This document shows positions 1-8,016 of a DNA stretch of 64,000 nucleotides, piece by piece. Location: the NCBI GenBank assembly GCA_038961845.1, contig CP152408.1, forward strand, positions 5,704,001 to 5,768,000, in the 5' to 3' direction. The position numbers were made by a program, and so were the translations under genes. Below the pieces are notes generated by a model. That model was not told where the DNA came from. It searched no databases and was given only the letters and a program-made list of their open reading frames with translations. The stretch comes from Xylophilus sp. GW821-FHT01B05. Lineage in GTDB: Bacteria > Pseudomonadota > Gammaproteobacteria > Burkholderiales > Burkholderiaceae_C. Every line of letters begins with the position of its first letter. The first letter of the stretch is position 1.

Positions 1-1442
1 GCCAGATCGGCTCGGGCCTGACCGGCGTGATGTACGTGCTGGACGAGCCCAGCATTGGCCTGCACCAGCGCGACAACGACCGCCTGATCGACACCCTGAA
101 GCACCTGCGCGACCTGGGCAACAGCGTGATCGTGGTCGAGCATGACGAAGACATGATCCGCGCCGCCGACCACGTGATCGACATGGGCCCGGGCGCCGGC
201 GTGCACGGCGGGCGCGTGATGGCGCAGGGCACCTGCGCCGAGGTCGAGGCCAACCCCCATTCCCTCACCGGCCAGTACATGTCCGGCGTGAAGAAGATCG
301 CCGTGCCCACGCGCCGCACGCCCTGGCTGCCAGTGCTGCGCGAAGCCGCCCCACCTGAGACCAAGGCATCGAAGAAAACCGGCAAGCCCAGCGCCGCCGC
401 ACTGGCCTGGGCCGAGCGCCAGGCCGCGCACCAGGCCACGCAGGGCGACCTGCAGGCGCTGCGCGTGGTCAACGCCACCGGGCACAACCTGCGCGGCGTG
501 ACGGTCGAGTTCCCGGTGGGGCTGCTGACCTGCGTTACCGGCGTGTCGGGCTCGGGCAAATCCACGCTGGTGAACGACACGCTGTATGCGGCGGTGGCGC
601 GCCAGCTCTACCGTGCCCATGAAGAGGCGGCGGAGCACGAGGCGATCGAAGGCATGGAGCACTTCGACAAGGTCATCAACGTCGACCAAAGCCCCATCGG
701 CCGCACGCCGCGCAGCAACCCCGCGACCTACACCGGCCTGTTCACGCCGATCCGCGAGCTGATGGCAGAGACCAATATGGCCAAGGAGCGCGGCTACGGC
801 CCGGGGCGCTTCAGCTTCAACGTGGCGGGCGGGCGCTGCGAGGCCTGCCAGGGCGACGGCGTGGTGAAGGTAGAGATGCACTTTCTGCCAGATGTGTACG
901 TGCCCTGCGACGTGTGCCACGGCCAGCGCTACAACCGCGAGACGCTGGAGGTGCAGTGGAAGGGCCGCAACATCGCCCAGATCCTGGACATGACGGTAGA
1001 GGCCGCGCACGATTTTCTGCAGGCCGTGCCCACCATTGCGCGCAAGCTGCAGACGCTGCTGGACGTGGGCCTGAGCTATATCAAGCTGGGCCAATCTGCC
1101 ACCACGCTGTCGGGCGGCGAGGCGCAGCGCGTAAAGCTGGCGCTGGAGCTATCCAAGCGCGACACCGGCCGCACGCTCTACATCCTGGACGAGCCCACCA
1201 CCGGCCTGCACTTTGCCGACATCGACCTGCTTTTGCGCGTGCTGCACCAGCTGCGCGACGCGGGCAACACCATCGTCGTGATCGAGCACAACCTGGACGT
1301 GATCAAGACCGCCGACTGGGTGATAGACATGGGCCCCGAAGGCGGCGCCGGCGGCGGCACCGTGGTGGGCCAGGGCACGCCAGAAGACATCGCCGCCAAC
1401 CCGGCCAGCCATACCGGGCGCTATCTGCAGCGCCTGCTTTGA
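1..1442 (+). CDS. uvrA: UvrABC system protein A, C-terminal part (partial)
   Basis: This is the 3' half of the DNA-damage recognition ATPase of nucleotide excision repair. The reading frame is open from base 3, so the gene enters from the left edge and about 480 codons are visible. The first visible residues hold the Walker B region of the first ABC domain ([13 protein letters not shown]). The second ABC domain follows, with Walker [10 protein letters not shown] near bases 540-570, a zinc finger made of two CxxC pairs (CEAC at about 837, CDVC at about 907), the signature LSGGEAQR near 1110 and Walker [10 protein letters not shown] near 1188. All catalytic motifs in the visible part are intact. 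A hairpin repeat starts just after the stop codon and could act as a terminator. The family call is certain; only the N-terminus is outside the window. Confidence 0.98.
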   Translation, partial: QIGSGLTGVMYVLDEPSIGLHQRDNDRLIDTLKHLRDLGNSVIVVEHDEDMIRAADHVIDMGPGAGVHGGRVMAQGTCAEVEANPHSLTGQYMSGVKKIAVPTRRTPWLPVLREAAPPETKASKKTGKPSAAALAWAERQAAHQATQGDLQALRVVNATGHNLRGVTVEFPVGLLTCVTGVSGSGKSTLVNDTLYAAVARQLYRAHEEAAEHEAIEGMEHFDKVINVDQSPIGRTPRSNPATYTGLFTPIRELMAETNMAKERGYGPGRFSFNVAGGRCEACQGDGVVKVEMHFLPDVYVPCDVCHGQRYNRETLEVQWKGRNIAQILDMTVEAAHDFLQAVPTIARKLQTLLDVGLSYIKLGQSATTLSGGEAQRVKLALELSKRDTGRTLYILDEPTTGLHFADIDLLLRVLHQLRDAGNTIVVIEHNLDVIKTADWVIDMGPEGGAGGGTVVGQGTPEDIAANPASHTGRYLQRLL

Positions 1443-1449
1443 TTATTCA

Positions 1450-1511
1450 AAAATCATAGCTACTAGCCCAGGCTGTACCTGGGCTAGAGGCCTATTTGGC
1501 TCATATTTTTT
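1450..1511 (+). repeat. Hairpin repeat family R, copy 1
   Basis: First of eight copies of a roughly 60-bp intergenic repeat. Conserved blocks are ATAGCTA, a stem CTAGCCCAGG/CCTGGGCTAG with a 5-nt loop (1463-1487), AGGC, then a T-rich end. It lies between the convergent uvrA and yjjJ genes, where the hairpin could terminate transcription. Confidence 0.85.
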
Positions 1512-2805
1512 GCAGGTTGCCCGCCGCAATGGCGCGAAAGCCGTCAGAGATGCGCGCGTCTGCCGCCGCTGCCTGCCAGAACAGCGCCGCCAGCGCGCGT
1601 GCCTGCTCCCAGGCCGGCAGCGTGGCCGCCGTGGGCTGCAGGCCGCGCGCGGCAAAGTCGCGCGGCACCAGCTCGCCACCCACGGGCGCATAGAGCATGG
1701 GCAGCATGTCGTAGGTGGGGGACAAGGCCCAGTCGTCGTCGTCCAGCAGCAGCGAGATGTTGCCGTAGTGCCGGTCGGTGTTGGCGATGAGGATGCCGTA
1801 GGCCTCCAGCAGGCGCAGGTGCGCGGCGTCGGCCGGGGTGAGCAGGCGGCGCGCCTCCATGCGGCCGGCGGTGGCGGCCCAGTTGTCCATCTCGCCGATG
1901 TATTCAGAGTCATAGACCAGCAGCGACACCATGCCGATGCGGCCCTGCGCCGTGCGGTCGAAGCGGTCGGCCTGCAAGAACACGCGGCCGGCGCTGCTGC
2001 TGATTTGCGTGCGCGCGGCGGGCAGGCCGGCGTGGGCCAGGGTTTGCAGCGCCAGGTGCTCGCACACCAGCAGGTCGCGCAGGCGCTGCTCGACCGGGCT
2101 CTGGCCGGCGGGCGAGAACTTCACGATGACATGGCGGCCATCGACGATGGTGCAGAACTTGGGCTGCTCGCCGCCGGCCGAGGAGCCCGACAGCGTGCCC
2201 TGCATGGCCTGCTCGGCCAGGCGCGGGTAGTCTGCCGCCGAGGCCACGCGCGAGGCGCGCGCCGGCAGCGTGTGAAAGCGCTGGAACGCGGCCTCGCCCA
2301 CCACCAGGTTGCCGGGCAGGTCGTCGCCAAACAGGGCCAGGGCGCGCAGCACGTCGTCGTCGCTCCAGTGGCGCGGGTCGGCGCCCAGTTGCAGCTCGGG
2401 GTGCGCATGGGCAAAGGTGCGGCCCATGAAGCCCTGCGGCCGCATGTCGTTCAGGAACCAGGGCAGGCCGTCGTGGCGCTGGCTCAGGCCGTCGGCCTCG
2501 TCGACCCAGATGCCGCCGCCCTGCAGCGGCACCATGCGCGCGAAGGGGCTGGCTTGGCCTTGGGCGTCTATGCGCATCACCGGCACCTCTCGCCCCAGGC
2601 CGGCGATGCTGCGCGGCAGCAGGTAGCGCTGCGAGCGCGCCGCGCCGGCCTTTTGCACCTCGCCCGAGCGCAGCAGCGGCGCCAGCGCGCGCGACACCGT
2701 GGGCTGGCTTACGCCCAGCAGCTCTTGCAGCTCGGCGCTGGACAGCACGCCGCCGCTGCGGCGCAGGGCCTGCAAGAGCTTGGGGGCCAGGGCAGGAATG
2801 GTCAT
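1501..2805 (-). CDS. yjjJ: Stand-alone HipA-family kinase toxin (YjjJ/HipH-like)
   Basis: A 434-residue protein with an N-terminal winged-helix segment (about residues 14-50) fused to a HipA-type Ser/Thr kinase fold. Visible motifs are LFGDDLPGNL (158-167), the Gly-rich loop GSSAGGEQPKF (207-217), the ATP-binding lysine in VIVKF (229), the catalytic NTDRHYGN (342-349) and the metal-binding SPTYDMLP (362-369). Length and layout match E. coli YjjJ (HipH), a HipA homologue that works without a separate HipB antitoxin. No HipB-like gene is adjacent, which agrees with that class. The kinase residues look intact, so it is probably active. Its target is unknown from sequence. The 3' end overlaps the edge of repeat R copy 1. 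Confidence 0.88.
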   Translation of the reverse strand: MTIPALAPKLLQALRRSGGVLSSAELQELLGVSQPTVSRALAPLLRSGEVQKAGAARSQRYLLPRSIAGLGREVPVMRIDAQGQASPFARMVPLQGGGIWVDEADGLSQRHDGLPWFLNDMRPQGFMGRTFAHAHPELQLGADPRHWSDDDVLRALALFGDDLPGNLVVGEAAFQRFHTLPARASRVASAADYPRLAEQAMQGTLSGSSAGGEQPKFCTIVDGRHVIVKFSPAGQSPVEQRLRDLLVCEHLALQTLAHAGLPAARTQISSSAGRVFLQADRFDRTAQGRIGMVSLLVYDSEYIGEMDNWAATAGRMEARRLLTPADAAHLRLLEAYGILIANTDRHYGNISLLLDDDDWALSPTYDMLPMLYAPVGGELVPRDFAARGLQPTAATLPAWEQARALAALFWQAAAADARISDGFRAIAAGNLQKI

Positions 2806-2841
2806 TGAATTGATAGATGAATAGATATTTCTTTTAAAAAT

Positions 2842-2864
2842 ACCATCAAATCAATAGTTTGCAA
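2842..2864 (-). promoter_or_regulatory. Candidate sigma-70 promoter for yjjJ
   Basis: On the minus strand TTGCAA (2864-2859) is followed after 16 nt by TATTTT (2847-2842 region). The AT-rich stretch stands out from its GC-rich surroundings and lies about 40-60 bases upstream of the yjjJ start. Judged by eye only. Confidence 0.35.
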
Positions 2865-2890
2865 GCACTGGCGAATGGATACCGCAGCAA

Positions 2891-3805
2891 TCATCCGCCG
2901 TGCTGGGCATCCTCTGCGACCAGGTTCTGGTGCAGCCCAATGCCCGCCGCCGCGCCGTCGGCGCAGGCAAAGCTGATGCTGTGCGGGGCGCGGGCCAGGT
3001 CGCCTGCGGCGTAGACGCCGGGCACGGAGGTGAGCTTCCAGGCGTCGGTGCGCAGCACGGGGCCAAGGGGCGTGTCGTTCAGCGCGCAGCCCAGTTGCCC
3101 GGCCAGCGGGCTGGTGATGCGCACGCCCATGCCCACAAACAGCGCACGCAGGGCCACCAGGCGCCCGTCCTGCAGGCGCACGCCATCCAGCGCCGGCGCC
3201 GCCCCTTCCAGTGCCAGCACCGGGCTGGCCTCCACCGTGACGCGGCGCCGGGCCAGCAGTGCGCGGGCCTCTTCGTCCAGCTCGACCAAGCCCTGGGTGA
3301 ACAGGGTCACCTCGCCCCATTCGGCCACCAGCGATGCCTGGTGCGCCGACATAGGCCCGGCAGCCAGCACGCCGATGGCGCCGCCGCCAATCTCGTAGCC
3401 ATGGCAATAAGGGCAGTGCAGCACGCTGCGGCCCCAACGCTCGCGCAGGCCGGGCAGCTCGGGCAGCACATCGGCCACGCCGGTGGCCAGCAACAGGCGC
3501 CGGCCCTCAAAGCGCGCGCCGGCCTCGGTCTGCACACTGAAACCAGCACCACCGGGCTCGGCAGAACTGACCGTGGCCTGCTGCAGGGACACGCTTGGGT
3601 AGGCCCGCAACTGCTGCGCCGCCGTGACCAGGATGTCGGCGCCGGGGCGGCCGTCTTGCGCCAGCACGCCGTGGGCATGCGCGGCAAAGCGGTTGCGCGG
3701 CCGCCCGGCATCCAGCACCAGTACCCGGCGCCGGGCACGCCCAAGCTGCAGGGCCGCGGTCAGGCCGGCAAAGCTGCCGCCCACGATGATGGCGTCATAG
3801 GTCAT
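2891..3805 (-). CDS. Thioredoxin-reductase-like NAD(P)/FAD oxidoreductase
   Basis: A 304-residue flavoprotein of the thioredoxin reductase/AhpF class. It has the FAD-binding GGSFAG loop (9-14), the redox pair CPYC (131-134) and a C-terminal AAGDLA flavin motif. It should pass electrons from NAD(P)H through FAD to the active-site disulfide; the partner disulfide protein is not identifiable. The ATG at 3805 follows an AAGGGA ribosome-binding site. That ATG lies inside the last codons of the upstream Rrf2 gene (11-base overlap), so the two are probably translationally coupled. It may be a redox-stress enzyme controlled by its neighbour. It is not called trxB because many paralogues of this fold exist. 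Confidence 0.88.
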   Translation of the reverse strand: MTYDAIIVGGSFAGLTAALQLGRARRRVLVLDAGRPRNRFAAHAHGVLAQDGRPGADILVTAAQQLRAYPSVSLQQATVSSAEPGGAGFSVQTEAGARFEGRRLLLATGVADVLPELPGLRERWGRSVLHCPYCHGYEIGGGAIGVLAAGPMSAHQASLVAEWGEVTLFTQGLVELDEEARALLARRRVTVEASPVLALEGAAPALDGVRLQDGRLVALRALFVGMGVRITSPLAGQLGCALNDTPLGPVLRTDAWKLTSVPGVYAAGDLARAPHSISFACADGAAAGIGLHQNLVAEDAQHGG

Positions 3806-4274
3806 GGGGTTTCCCTTGTGGGTGATCGTGGTGGTGGTGGTGCGCGCCATGCAACTGCATGCGCTGGTGGAAATCAGCCGACAGGTCGGCCAGCGTGATC
3901 TGCGCCAGCCGCGTGCTCAGCAGCGCGTCGGCGGCCTGCAGGCTGCCCTGCAGCGCCCGCTGCACGGCCTGCTCCACCAGGCATTCGGGCGGGGGCGCTT
4001 CTGCTGCGGCGTCTTCCTCCACCGCCATCTGCACGTCCAGCAGCGTGACCGAGGCCAGGTCCCGCGCCAGCACCCAGCCGCCGCCATGGCCGCGCTCGGA
4101 CACGACAAAGCCCGCCTCGCGCAGGCCGGCCATGGTGCGCCGCACCACCACCGGGTTGGTGTGCAGGCAGACCGCCAGCGCCTCGGAGGTCATGGGCCCG
4201 CCCTGCTCGGCCATGTGCAGCAGGGCGTGCAGCACATTGGACAGGCGGCCTTGGTGTTTCAAGTAACTTCTCAT
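3795..4274 (-). CDS. Rrf2-family transcriptional regulator with His-rich tail
   Basis: A 159-residue Rrf2 regulator starting MRSYLKHQGRLSNVLHALLH. The winged helix is followed by the Gly-rich wing (ERGHGGGWVLARD) typical of the family. It lacks the three-cysteine cluster of IscR: only one Cys (in PPPECLVEQ) lies in that region, so an Fe-S cluster of IscR type is unlikely and thiol sensing by a single Cys is possible. The last 15 residues are His-rich (GAHHHHHDHPQGKPHD), suggesting metal binding. The gene overlaps the oxidoreductase start by 11 bases. The start at 4274 gives the usual Rrf2 N-terminus. Confidence 0.87.
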   Translation of the reverse strand: MRSYLKHQGRLSNVLHALLHMAEQGGPMTSEALAVCLHTNPVVVRRTMAGLREAGFVVSERGHGGGWVLARDLASVTLLDVQMAVEEDAAAEAPPPECLVEQAVQRALQGSLQAADALLSTRLAQITLADLSADFHQRMQLHGAHHHHHDHPQGKPHDL

Positions 4275-4388
4275 GTTGCGTGATTTTAGGCACCGTGGGC
4301 AAAACCCTGCCGCGCCTGCGGCCATGGGCCAGATCGCGCGCAAGCGAAAATGGCGGTTTTGCTTCTGTCATCCGAAAGCCGCGCCGCC

Positions 4389-4865
4389 ATGAAAATCACC
4401 AAGGACACCGCCGTCACCCTCCGCTTCAAGGTCGCGGACGCCCAGGGCAAGCTGATCGAGCAAAGCTCGGAGCCCACCGTCTACCTGCACGGCGGCTACG
4501 ACAACACCCTGCCCAAGATCGAAGAAGCGCTGGAAGGCAAGGAAGCCGGCTACGCCGTGACGCTGGCGCTGGAGCCCGAAGATGCCTTTGGCGTGCGCGA
4601 CGAGTCGCTGGTGCGCACCATCCCCAAGAGCGAGTTCCCGCCCGGCGTGAAGGTGGGCGGCCAGCTGCAGGGCGTGACCGATGGCGGCGAACCGCACATC
4701 TTCCACGTGATGAAGATCAAGGGCCCCGTGGTGCACCTGGACGGCAACCACCCGCTGGCGGGCAAGTCGCTGCGTTTTGGCATCACGGTGACGGATGTGC
4801 GTGCGGCATCGGCCGAAGAGATCGCCCACGGCCATGTGCACGGCGAGCACGGACATCATCATTGA
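4389..4865 (+). CDS. slyD: FKBP-type peptidyl-prolyl isomerase SlyD
   Basis: A 158-residue SlyD-like protein. The N-terminal FKBP fold (MKITKDTAVTLRFKV...) is interrupted by the insert-in-flap chaperone domain (about 65-120). It ends in the short His-rich metal-binding tail HGHVHGEHGHHH, as in nickel-handling SlyD proteins. It is expected in the cytoplasm, in protein folding and nickel supply to metalloenzymes. The start at 4389 was chosen because the family begins there. It is divergent from the Rrf2 regulator with 114 bases between the starts. The next gene is separated by two dispersed repeats. Confidence 0.93.
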   Translation: MKITKDTAVTLRFKVADAQGKLIEQSSEPTVYLHGGYDNTLPKIEEALEGKEAGYAVTLALEPEDAFGVRDESLVRTIPKSEFPPGVKVGGQLQGVTDGGEPHIFHVMKIKGPVVHLDGNHPLAGKSLRFGITVTDVRAASAEEIAHGHVHGEHGHHH

Positions 4866-4868
4866 GGG

Positions 4869-4968
4869 ATTCCCCCAGGCTGCGCGAAGGGGGCACATCC
4901 AGCGGCCTGGCAAAGCCAGTTCCGCAGATGTCTGCGTATGGCCTGCTCCGCGGCCTTCTGCGCCCCGC
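4869..4968 (+). repeat. Dispersed repeat family CR, copy 1
   Basis: Begins CCCCCAGGCTGCGCG and contains GGGGGCACATCC, GCGGCCTGGCAAAGCCAGTT and GGCCTGCTCCGCGGCC. Related copies lie at 20067-20196 (inverted) and 44265-44386. This copy is shortened near its 5' end compared with the others. It follows slyD directly. Confidence 0.8.
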
Positions 4969-4977
4969 GCCCGGTTC

Positions 4978-5040
4978 TTTTTTGATAACTAGAAGCCCAG
5001 GTGCAGTCTGGGCTAAAGGCATATTTCGTTCATATTTCTG
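4978..5040 (+). repeat. Hairpin repeat family R, copy 2
   Basis: GATAACTA, then AGCCCAGG with a slightly mismatched partner TCTGGGCT, AAGGC and a T-rich end CATATTTC. Same orientation as the other copies. Located between slyD and the SUI1 gene. Confidence 0.8.
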
Positions 5041-5051
5041 TTCTGCGCACC

Positions 5052-5414
5052 ATGCGACACCGTGACGGCCCTGGCGGCCTGGTTTACTCCACCGATGCGG
5101 GCCGCATGTGCCCGGACTGCCGCCAGCCGGTGGCGCAATGCGTGTGCAAGGCGCAGGCGGCGGTGCCGCGTGGCGACGGCACGGTGCGCGTGTCTTACGA
5201 GACCAAGGGCCGTGGCGGCAAGGGCGTGACCCTGGCGCGCGGCATACCGCTGGCGGCCGACGCGCTGGCCGCGCTGGGCAAGCAACTGCGCAGCGCCTGC
5301 GGCGCCGGCGGCACGGTAAAAGACGGCACGGTCGAGGTCCAGGGCGACCACCGCGACACGGTGATCGCCGCGCTGCAAAAGCAGGGCTACACCGTCAAGC
5401 GCGCGGGCGGGTAG
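5052..5414 (+). CDS. yciH: SUI1/eIF1-like translation factor (YciH family)
   Basis: A 120-residue protein with an N-terminal cysteine motif (CPDCRQPVAQCVC, about 21-33). A SUI1 domain follows, ending with the family pattern VEVQGDHRDTVIAALQKQGYTVKRAGG. Bacterial YciH proteins are homologues of eukaryotic initiation factor 1 and are thought to tune initiation fidelity. The start at 5052 keeps the Cys motif; upstream in-frame sequence lies in repeat DNA. It is followed after 11 bases by the DUF3820 gene in the same direction, so the two are probably co-transcribed. Confidence 0.92.
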   Translation: MRHRDGPGGLVYSTDAGRMCPDCRQPVAQCVCKAQAAVPRGDGTVRVSYETKGRGGKGVTLARGIPLAADALAALGKQLRSACGAGGTVKDGTVEVQGDHRDTVIAALQKQGYTVKRAGG

Positions 5415-5425
5415 ATAGGCTGAAC

Positions 5426-5656
5426 ATGCAGCCCGAAGACCTCGAAAAACTCGTCACCCGCGAGATGCCCTTTGGCAAGCACAAGGGCTGCGTCATCGCC
5501 GACCTGCCGGCCAACTACCTGCACTGGTTTGCACGCGAAGGCTTCCCGCCCGGCGAGATCGGCCGGTTGCTGGCGCTGATGTTCGAGATCGACCACAACG
5601 GGCTGATGGACTTGCTGAAGCCGCTGCGCGCGGGCGCCCGACGGCCGCCGCGCTAG
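5426..5656 (+). CDS. DUF3820 family protein
   Basis: A 76-residue protein with the family core MPFGKHKGCVIADLPANYL and an N-terminal EDLEKLVTREM segment. DUF3820 proteins are small cytoplasmic proteins with no settled role; one Pseudomonas relative has been described as a quorum-sensing-regulated virulence factor. The ATG at 5426 directly precedes the conserved start MQPEDLEKL. It ends facing a possible gene remnant on the other strand. Confidence 0.88.
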   Translation: MQPEDLEKLVTREMPFGKHKGCVIADLPANYLHWFAREGFPPGEIGRLLALMFEIDHNGLMDLLKPLRAGARRPPR

Positions 5657-5660
5657 CGCA

Positions 5661-5850
5661 CTAACGCGCCTGCTGCGCCGGGTCGTACCAAGTCGCCTTC
5701 TGTGCCTTGAAGGCGGCCTCGCATTGCGCACGCGCGGCCTTGCGTGCGGCGCTGCCGGCCGGGTGTGCCGCCTGGGCCTGCTTGCGGCCGGCGGATGCCT
5801 GCTCGGCATGCGCCTTGCGGGCTTCCTGCCAACGGCGCAGGCGGACAGCC
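5661..5850 (-). pseudogene. Possible C-terminal gene remnant cut by a repeat
   Basis: The minus-strand frame ending at 5661 reads as a charged, Ala-rich helical protein end (KAARAQCEAAFKAQKATWYD). Upstream the frame runs straight into dispersed repeat LR copy 1 with no start codon or ribosome-binding site of its own. It may be the 3' end of a gene whose 5' end was lost when the repeat arrived. The alternative is a chance open frame. Confidence 0.3.
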
Positions 5851-5867
5851 GAACAGCCAACAGCCGG

Positions 5868-6262
5868 CCCCCACCCCAGCCCTCCCCCAGCGGGGGAGGG
5901 AGTAATGCAAAGGCCGAGCGAAGCGACGGCCCGACTGGCAGTCCCGGGTCCCCTCTGTGGCGTTGAGGAGCGCAGGAGTCGGCAGGTTGCCCGCAGCGAA
6001 GCGAAGGGACGGCGAGGACTGTTTGAGCGCAGCGAGTTCCGCAGCCGCCTGCCGATTCCGAGCACCGCAAAGCAGTCCGGCAAAGCCGGACCGCCACAGT
6101 GGGGTCGCCTTCTCTTTGGTGACTTTCTCTTGGCGACCACAAGAGAAAGTTACTCGCCCGCCGGGGCGAACTCCCGGCACCCGCCGCCCGCAAGGCACAC
6201 AGCGCAGGGATATCTCAAAGACCTTGAGAAAGGGATGGTTCTCAGACCCGACGAATCCCGCG
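5868..6262 (+). repeat. Long dispersed repeat family LR, copy 1
   Basis: About 390 bases shared with 14545-14900 and, inverted and more divergent, 23275-23665. Hallmarks are CCCGACTGGCAGTCCCGGG, GGCGAGGACTGTTTGAGCGC and a perfect 11-bp stem ACTTTCTCTTG/CAAGAGAAAGT with a 7-nt loop (6122-6150), then GGCACCCGCCGCC and an AAGACCTTGAGAAAGGG end. The open frames across it show no protein character. The region 5661-6336 holds no intact gene. Confidence 0.85.
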
Positions 6263-6303
6263 GGACCTCCCATCCAGCCCAAACCCAACGATCGCCCCCG
6301 GGC

Positions 6304-6323
6304 CAACGGGCGTGAGTAGTTAA
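6304..6323 (+). repeat. Possible relic of a 104-bp element end
   Basis: AACGGGCGTGAGTAGTTAA here resembles the right end of the 104-bp miniature element (AACGGGGGTGAGTAGTTAC at about 53082-53099). Only the last 20 or so bases match, and neither a left end nor a target duplication was found. Confidence 0.35.
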
Positions 6324-6336
6324 GCCAGCCACGCAA

Positions 6337-6750
6337 TCAAGTCGCGTACACCGCCTCCAAATCCCGGAAGCCCTTGATCTCGATCGGATTGCCAAACGGA
6401 TCAAGAAAGAACATGGTCCATTGCTCGCCCGGCTGGCCTTCGAAGCGCGACTGCGGCGGCAGCACGAATTCGGCGCCGGCGGCCGTCAGCCGATCGGCCA
6501 TGGCCTTCCATTCGGGCAGCGCCAGGATCAGGCCAAAGTGCGGCATGGGCACCAGCTTGTCGCCCACGTGCCCGGTGGGCGCGGTGCTGAAGGGCTGGCC
6601 CAGGTGCAGGGATATCTGGTGGCCGAAGAAGTCGAAGTCGACCCAGGTGTCGGTGCTGCGGCCTTCGCGGCAGCCGAGCAGGCTCCCGTAGAAATGCCGG
6701 GCGCGGTCCAGGTCGGTGACGTTGAAGGCGAAGTGGAAGATGGAGGGCAT
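6337..6750 (-). CDS. VOC-family (glyoxalase-fold) protein
   Basis: A 137-residue protein of the vicinal-oxygen-chelate superfamily, beginning MPSIFHFAFNVTDLDRARHFY and ending DPFGNPIEIKGF. The paired beta-alpha-beta modules and the metal-ligand positions (His in FHFAF, Glu in IEIKGF) are visible. The substrate cannot be read from sequence; relatives include dioxygenases and glyoxalase-like enzymes. An in-frame ATG at 6819 would add 23 unconserved residues, so the shorter form is preferred. The upstream dehydratase gene ends at 6829, so co-transcription is likely. Confidence 0.85.
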   Translation of the reverse strand: MPSIFHFAFNVTDLDRARHFYGSLLGCREGRSTDTWVDFDFFGHQISLHLGQPFSTAPTGHVGDKLVPMPHFGLILALPEWKAMADRLTAAGAEFVLPPQSRFEGQPGEQWTMFFLDPFGNPIEIKGFRDLEAVYAT

Positions 6751-6828
6751 GGGGCGGGTTCTGGATGTGTGGGTTTTTTGGAAGGGTCCGTGGTCCAGCG
6801 AAGTGGTGTTCTGGCGCATGCTGATGCT

Positions 6829-7899
6829 TCAGCGTGCGTCGCCCTGGATGATCTGGCCGAGCAGTGGCAGATCGATGTTGCCGCCCGAGAGCACCAGCAC
6901 CGCATCGCGCCCGTCCAGGCGCAGGTGGCCGGCCAGCAGCGCGGCCAGGGCCACGGCGCCGCCGGGCTCGACCACCAGGTGCAGCTCTTCCAGCGCAAAG
7001 CGCAGCGCGGCGGCCACTTCGTCGTCGGTGACGGCCACGGCCTGGCTCAGGAAGCGCCGGTTGATCTCGAACGGCAGCTCGGCCGGCGTGACGGCTTGCA
7101 GCGCGTCGCACAGAGTGGTGGCGCCAGCAGCATTGGTCTCGCGCTGCCCGCTGTGCAGCGAGCGCACCGTGTCGTCAAAGCCGGCCGGCTCTGCCGCCAC
7201 CAGGCGCGTGCCGGGCCGCAGCGCATCGATCACCAGGCCGCAGCCGGCGATCAGGCCGCCACCACCGCAGGGCGCAGCAAAGGTGCCCAGGTTGTTGAAG
7301 GCCTCTTGCGGCAGATCGCGCAGCGCCTCCAGGGCCACCGTGCCCTGCGCCGCCAACACGGCCGGGTGGTCGCCCGGGGGCACCAGCGTGCCGCCGGTCT
7401 CGGCCAGCAGGCGCATGCCAATGGTTTCGCGGCTCTCGCGGGTGCGGTCGTACTGCACCACGCGCGCGCCCTGGCTGGCCGCGCGCTGCACCTTGTTCTT
7501 GGGCGCATCAACCGGCATGACGATGGTCGCCGCCACGCCCAGTTGCTTGGCGGCCCAGGCCACGGCCTGGCCGTGGTTGCCGGTGGAATAGGCCACGACG
7601 CCGCGCGCGCGCTCTTCAGGCGACAAGGCCAGCAGCGCATTGAAGGCGCCACGCGCCTTGAACGAGCCGGTGACCTGCAGGCTCTCGGCCTTGAGCCAGA
7701 CCGGCGCGCCGGCGATGGCGTCGAGCCGGGGCGAGCGCAGCAGCGGCGTGCGGCGCACATGCGGCGCGATGGCGGCAGCGGCGAGCTCCACGTCCGCAAA
7801 GCTCGGGACCCGCATCAGGCCCAGCATTTCATGCTGGATGGATTCCGCGGGCCGGGTGCGGACAGGGGCGGGGGCCGGGGTGTTCTGGAGGGCAGGCAT
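6829..7899 (-). CDS. PLP-dependent serine/threonine dehydratase-like enzyme
   Basis: A 356-residue fold-type II PLP enzyme. Schiff-base Lys81 sits in GSFKARGAFN, the phosphate-binding loop is CGGGGLIAGC, and the C-terminus carries LVLSGGNIDL. It resembles catabolic threonine dehydratases and hydroxyamino-acid ammonia-lyases and lacks the ACT regulatory domain of biosynthetic IlvA. The first 30 residues are poorly conserved; starts at 7941 or near 7827 are also possible. It is divergent from a LysR gene at 8017, which probably regulates it, and is followed closely by the VOC gene. It is a distant paralogue of the enzyme at 44436-45401. Its exact substrate is uncertain. Confidence 0.87.
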   Translation of the reverse strand: MPALQNTPAPAPVRTRPAESIQHEMLGLMRVPSFADVELAAAAIAPHVRRTPLLRSPRLDAIAGAPVWLKAESLQVTGSFKARGAFNALLALSPEERARGVVAYSTGNHGQAVAWAAKQLGVAATIVMPVDAPKNKVQRAASQGARVVQYDRTRESRETIGMRLLAETGGTLVPPGDHPAVLAAQGTVALEALRDLPQEAFNNLGTFAAPCGGGGLIAGCGLVIDALRPGTRLVAAEPAGFDDTVRSLHSGQRETNAAGATTLCDALQAVTPAELPFEINRRFLSQAVAVTDDEVAAALRFALEELHLVVEPGGAVALAALLAGHLRLDGRDAVLVLSGGNIDLPLLGQIIQGDAR

Positions 7900-8016
7900 G
7901 GGGCGGTTCGTGGGGGCGCGATCGATGGCAAATGCCGTCAAATCTTATGGTGCATTTTTTATGTAAATACAAAACTTTCTCGGACAATGCATGAAATTCT
8001 CTTATGTAATTTCGCC

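Noticed and set aside
3795..3850. The His run at the end of the Rrf2 gene as an engineered tag
   Set aside because: It is interrupted (HHHHHDHPQ), sits in a natural gene overlap and has no vector sequence around it.
5868..6336. Several 80-200-codon open frames inside the LR repeats
   Set aside because: They are open in several frames at once, differ between repeat copies and lack starts with ribosome-binding sites. The sequence behaves as a non-coding repeat.
6421..8016. A long plus-strand open frame leading into the LysR gene
   Set aside because: Only the part from 8017 is LysR; the upstream part is antisense to the VOC and dehydratase genes and has no family character.
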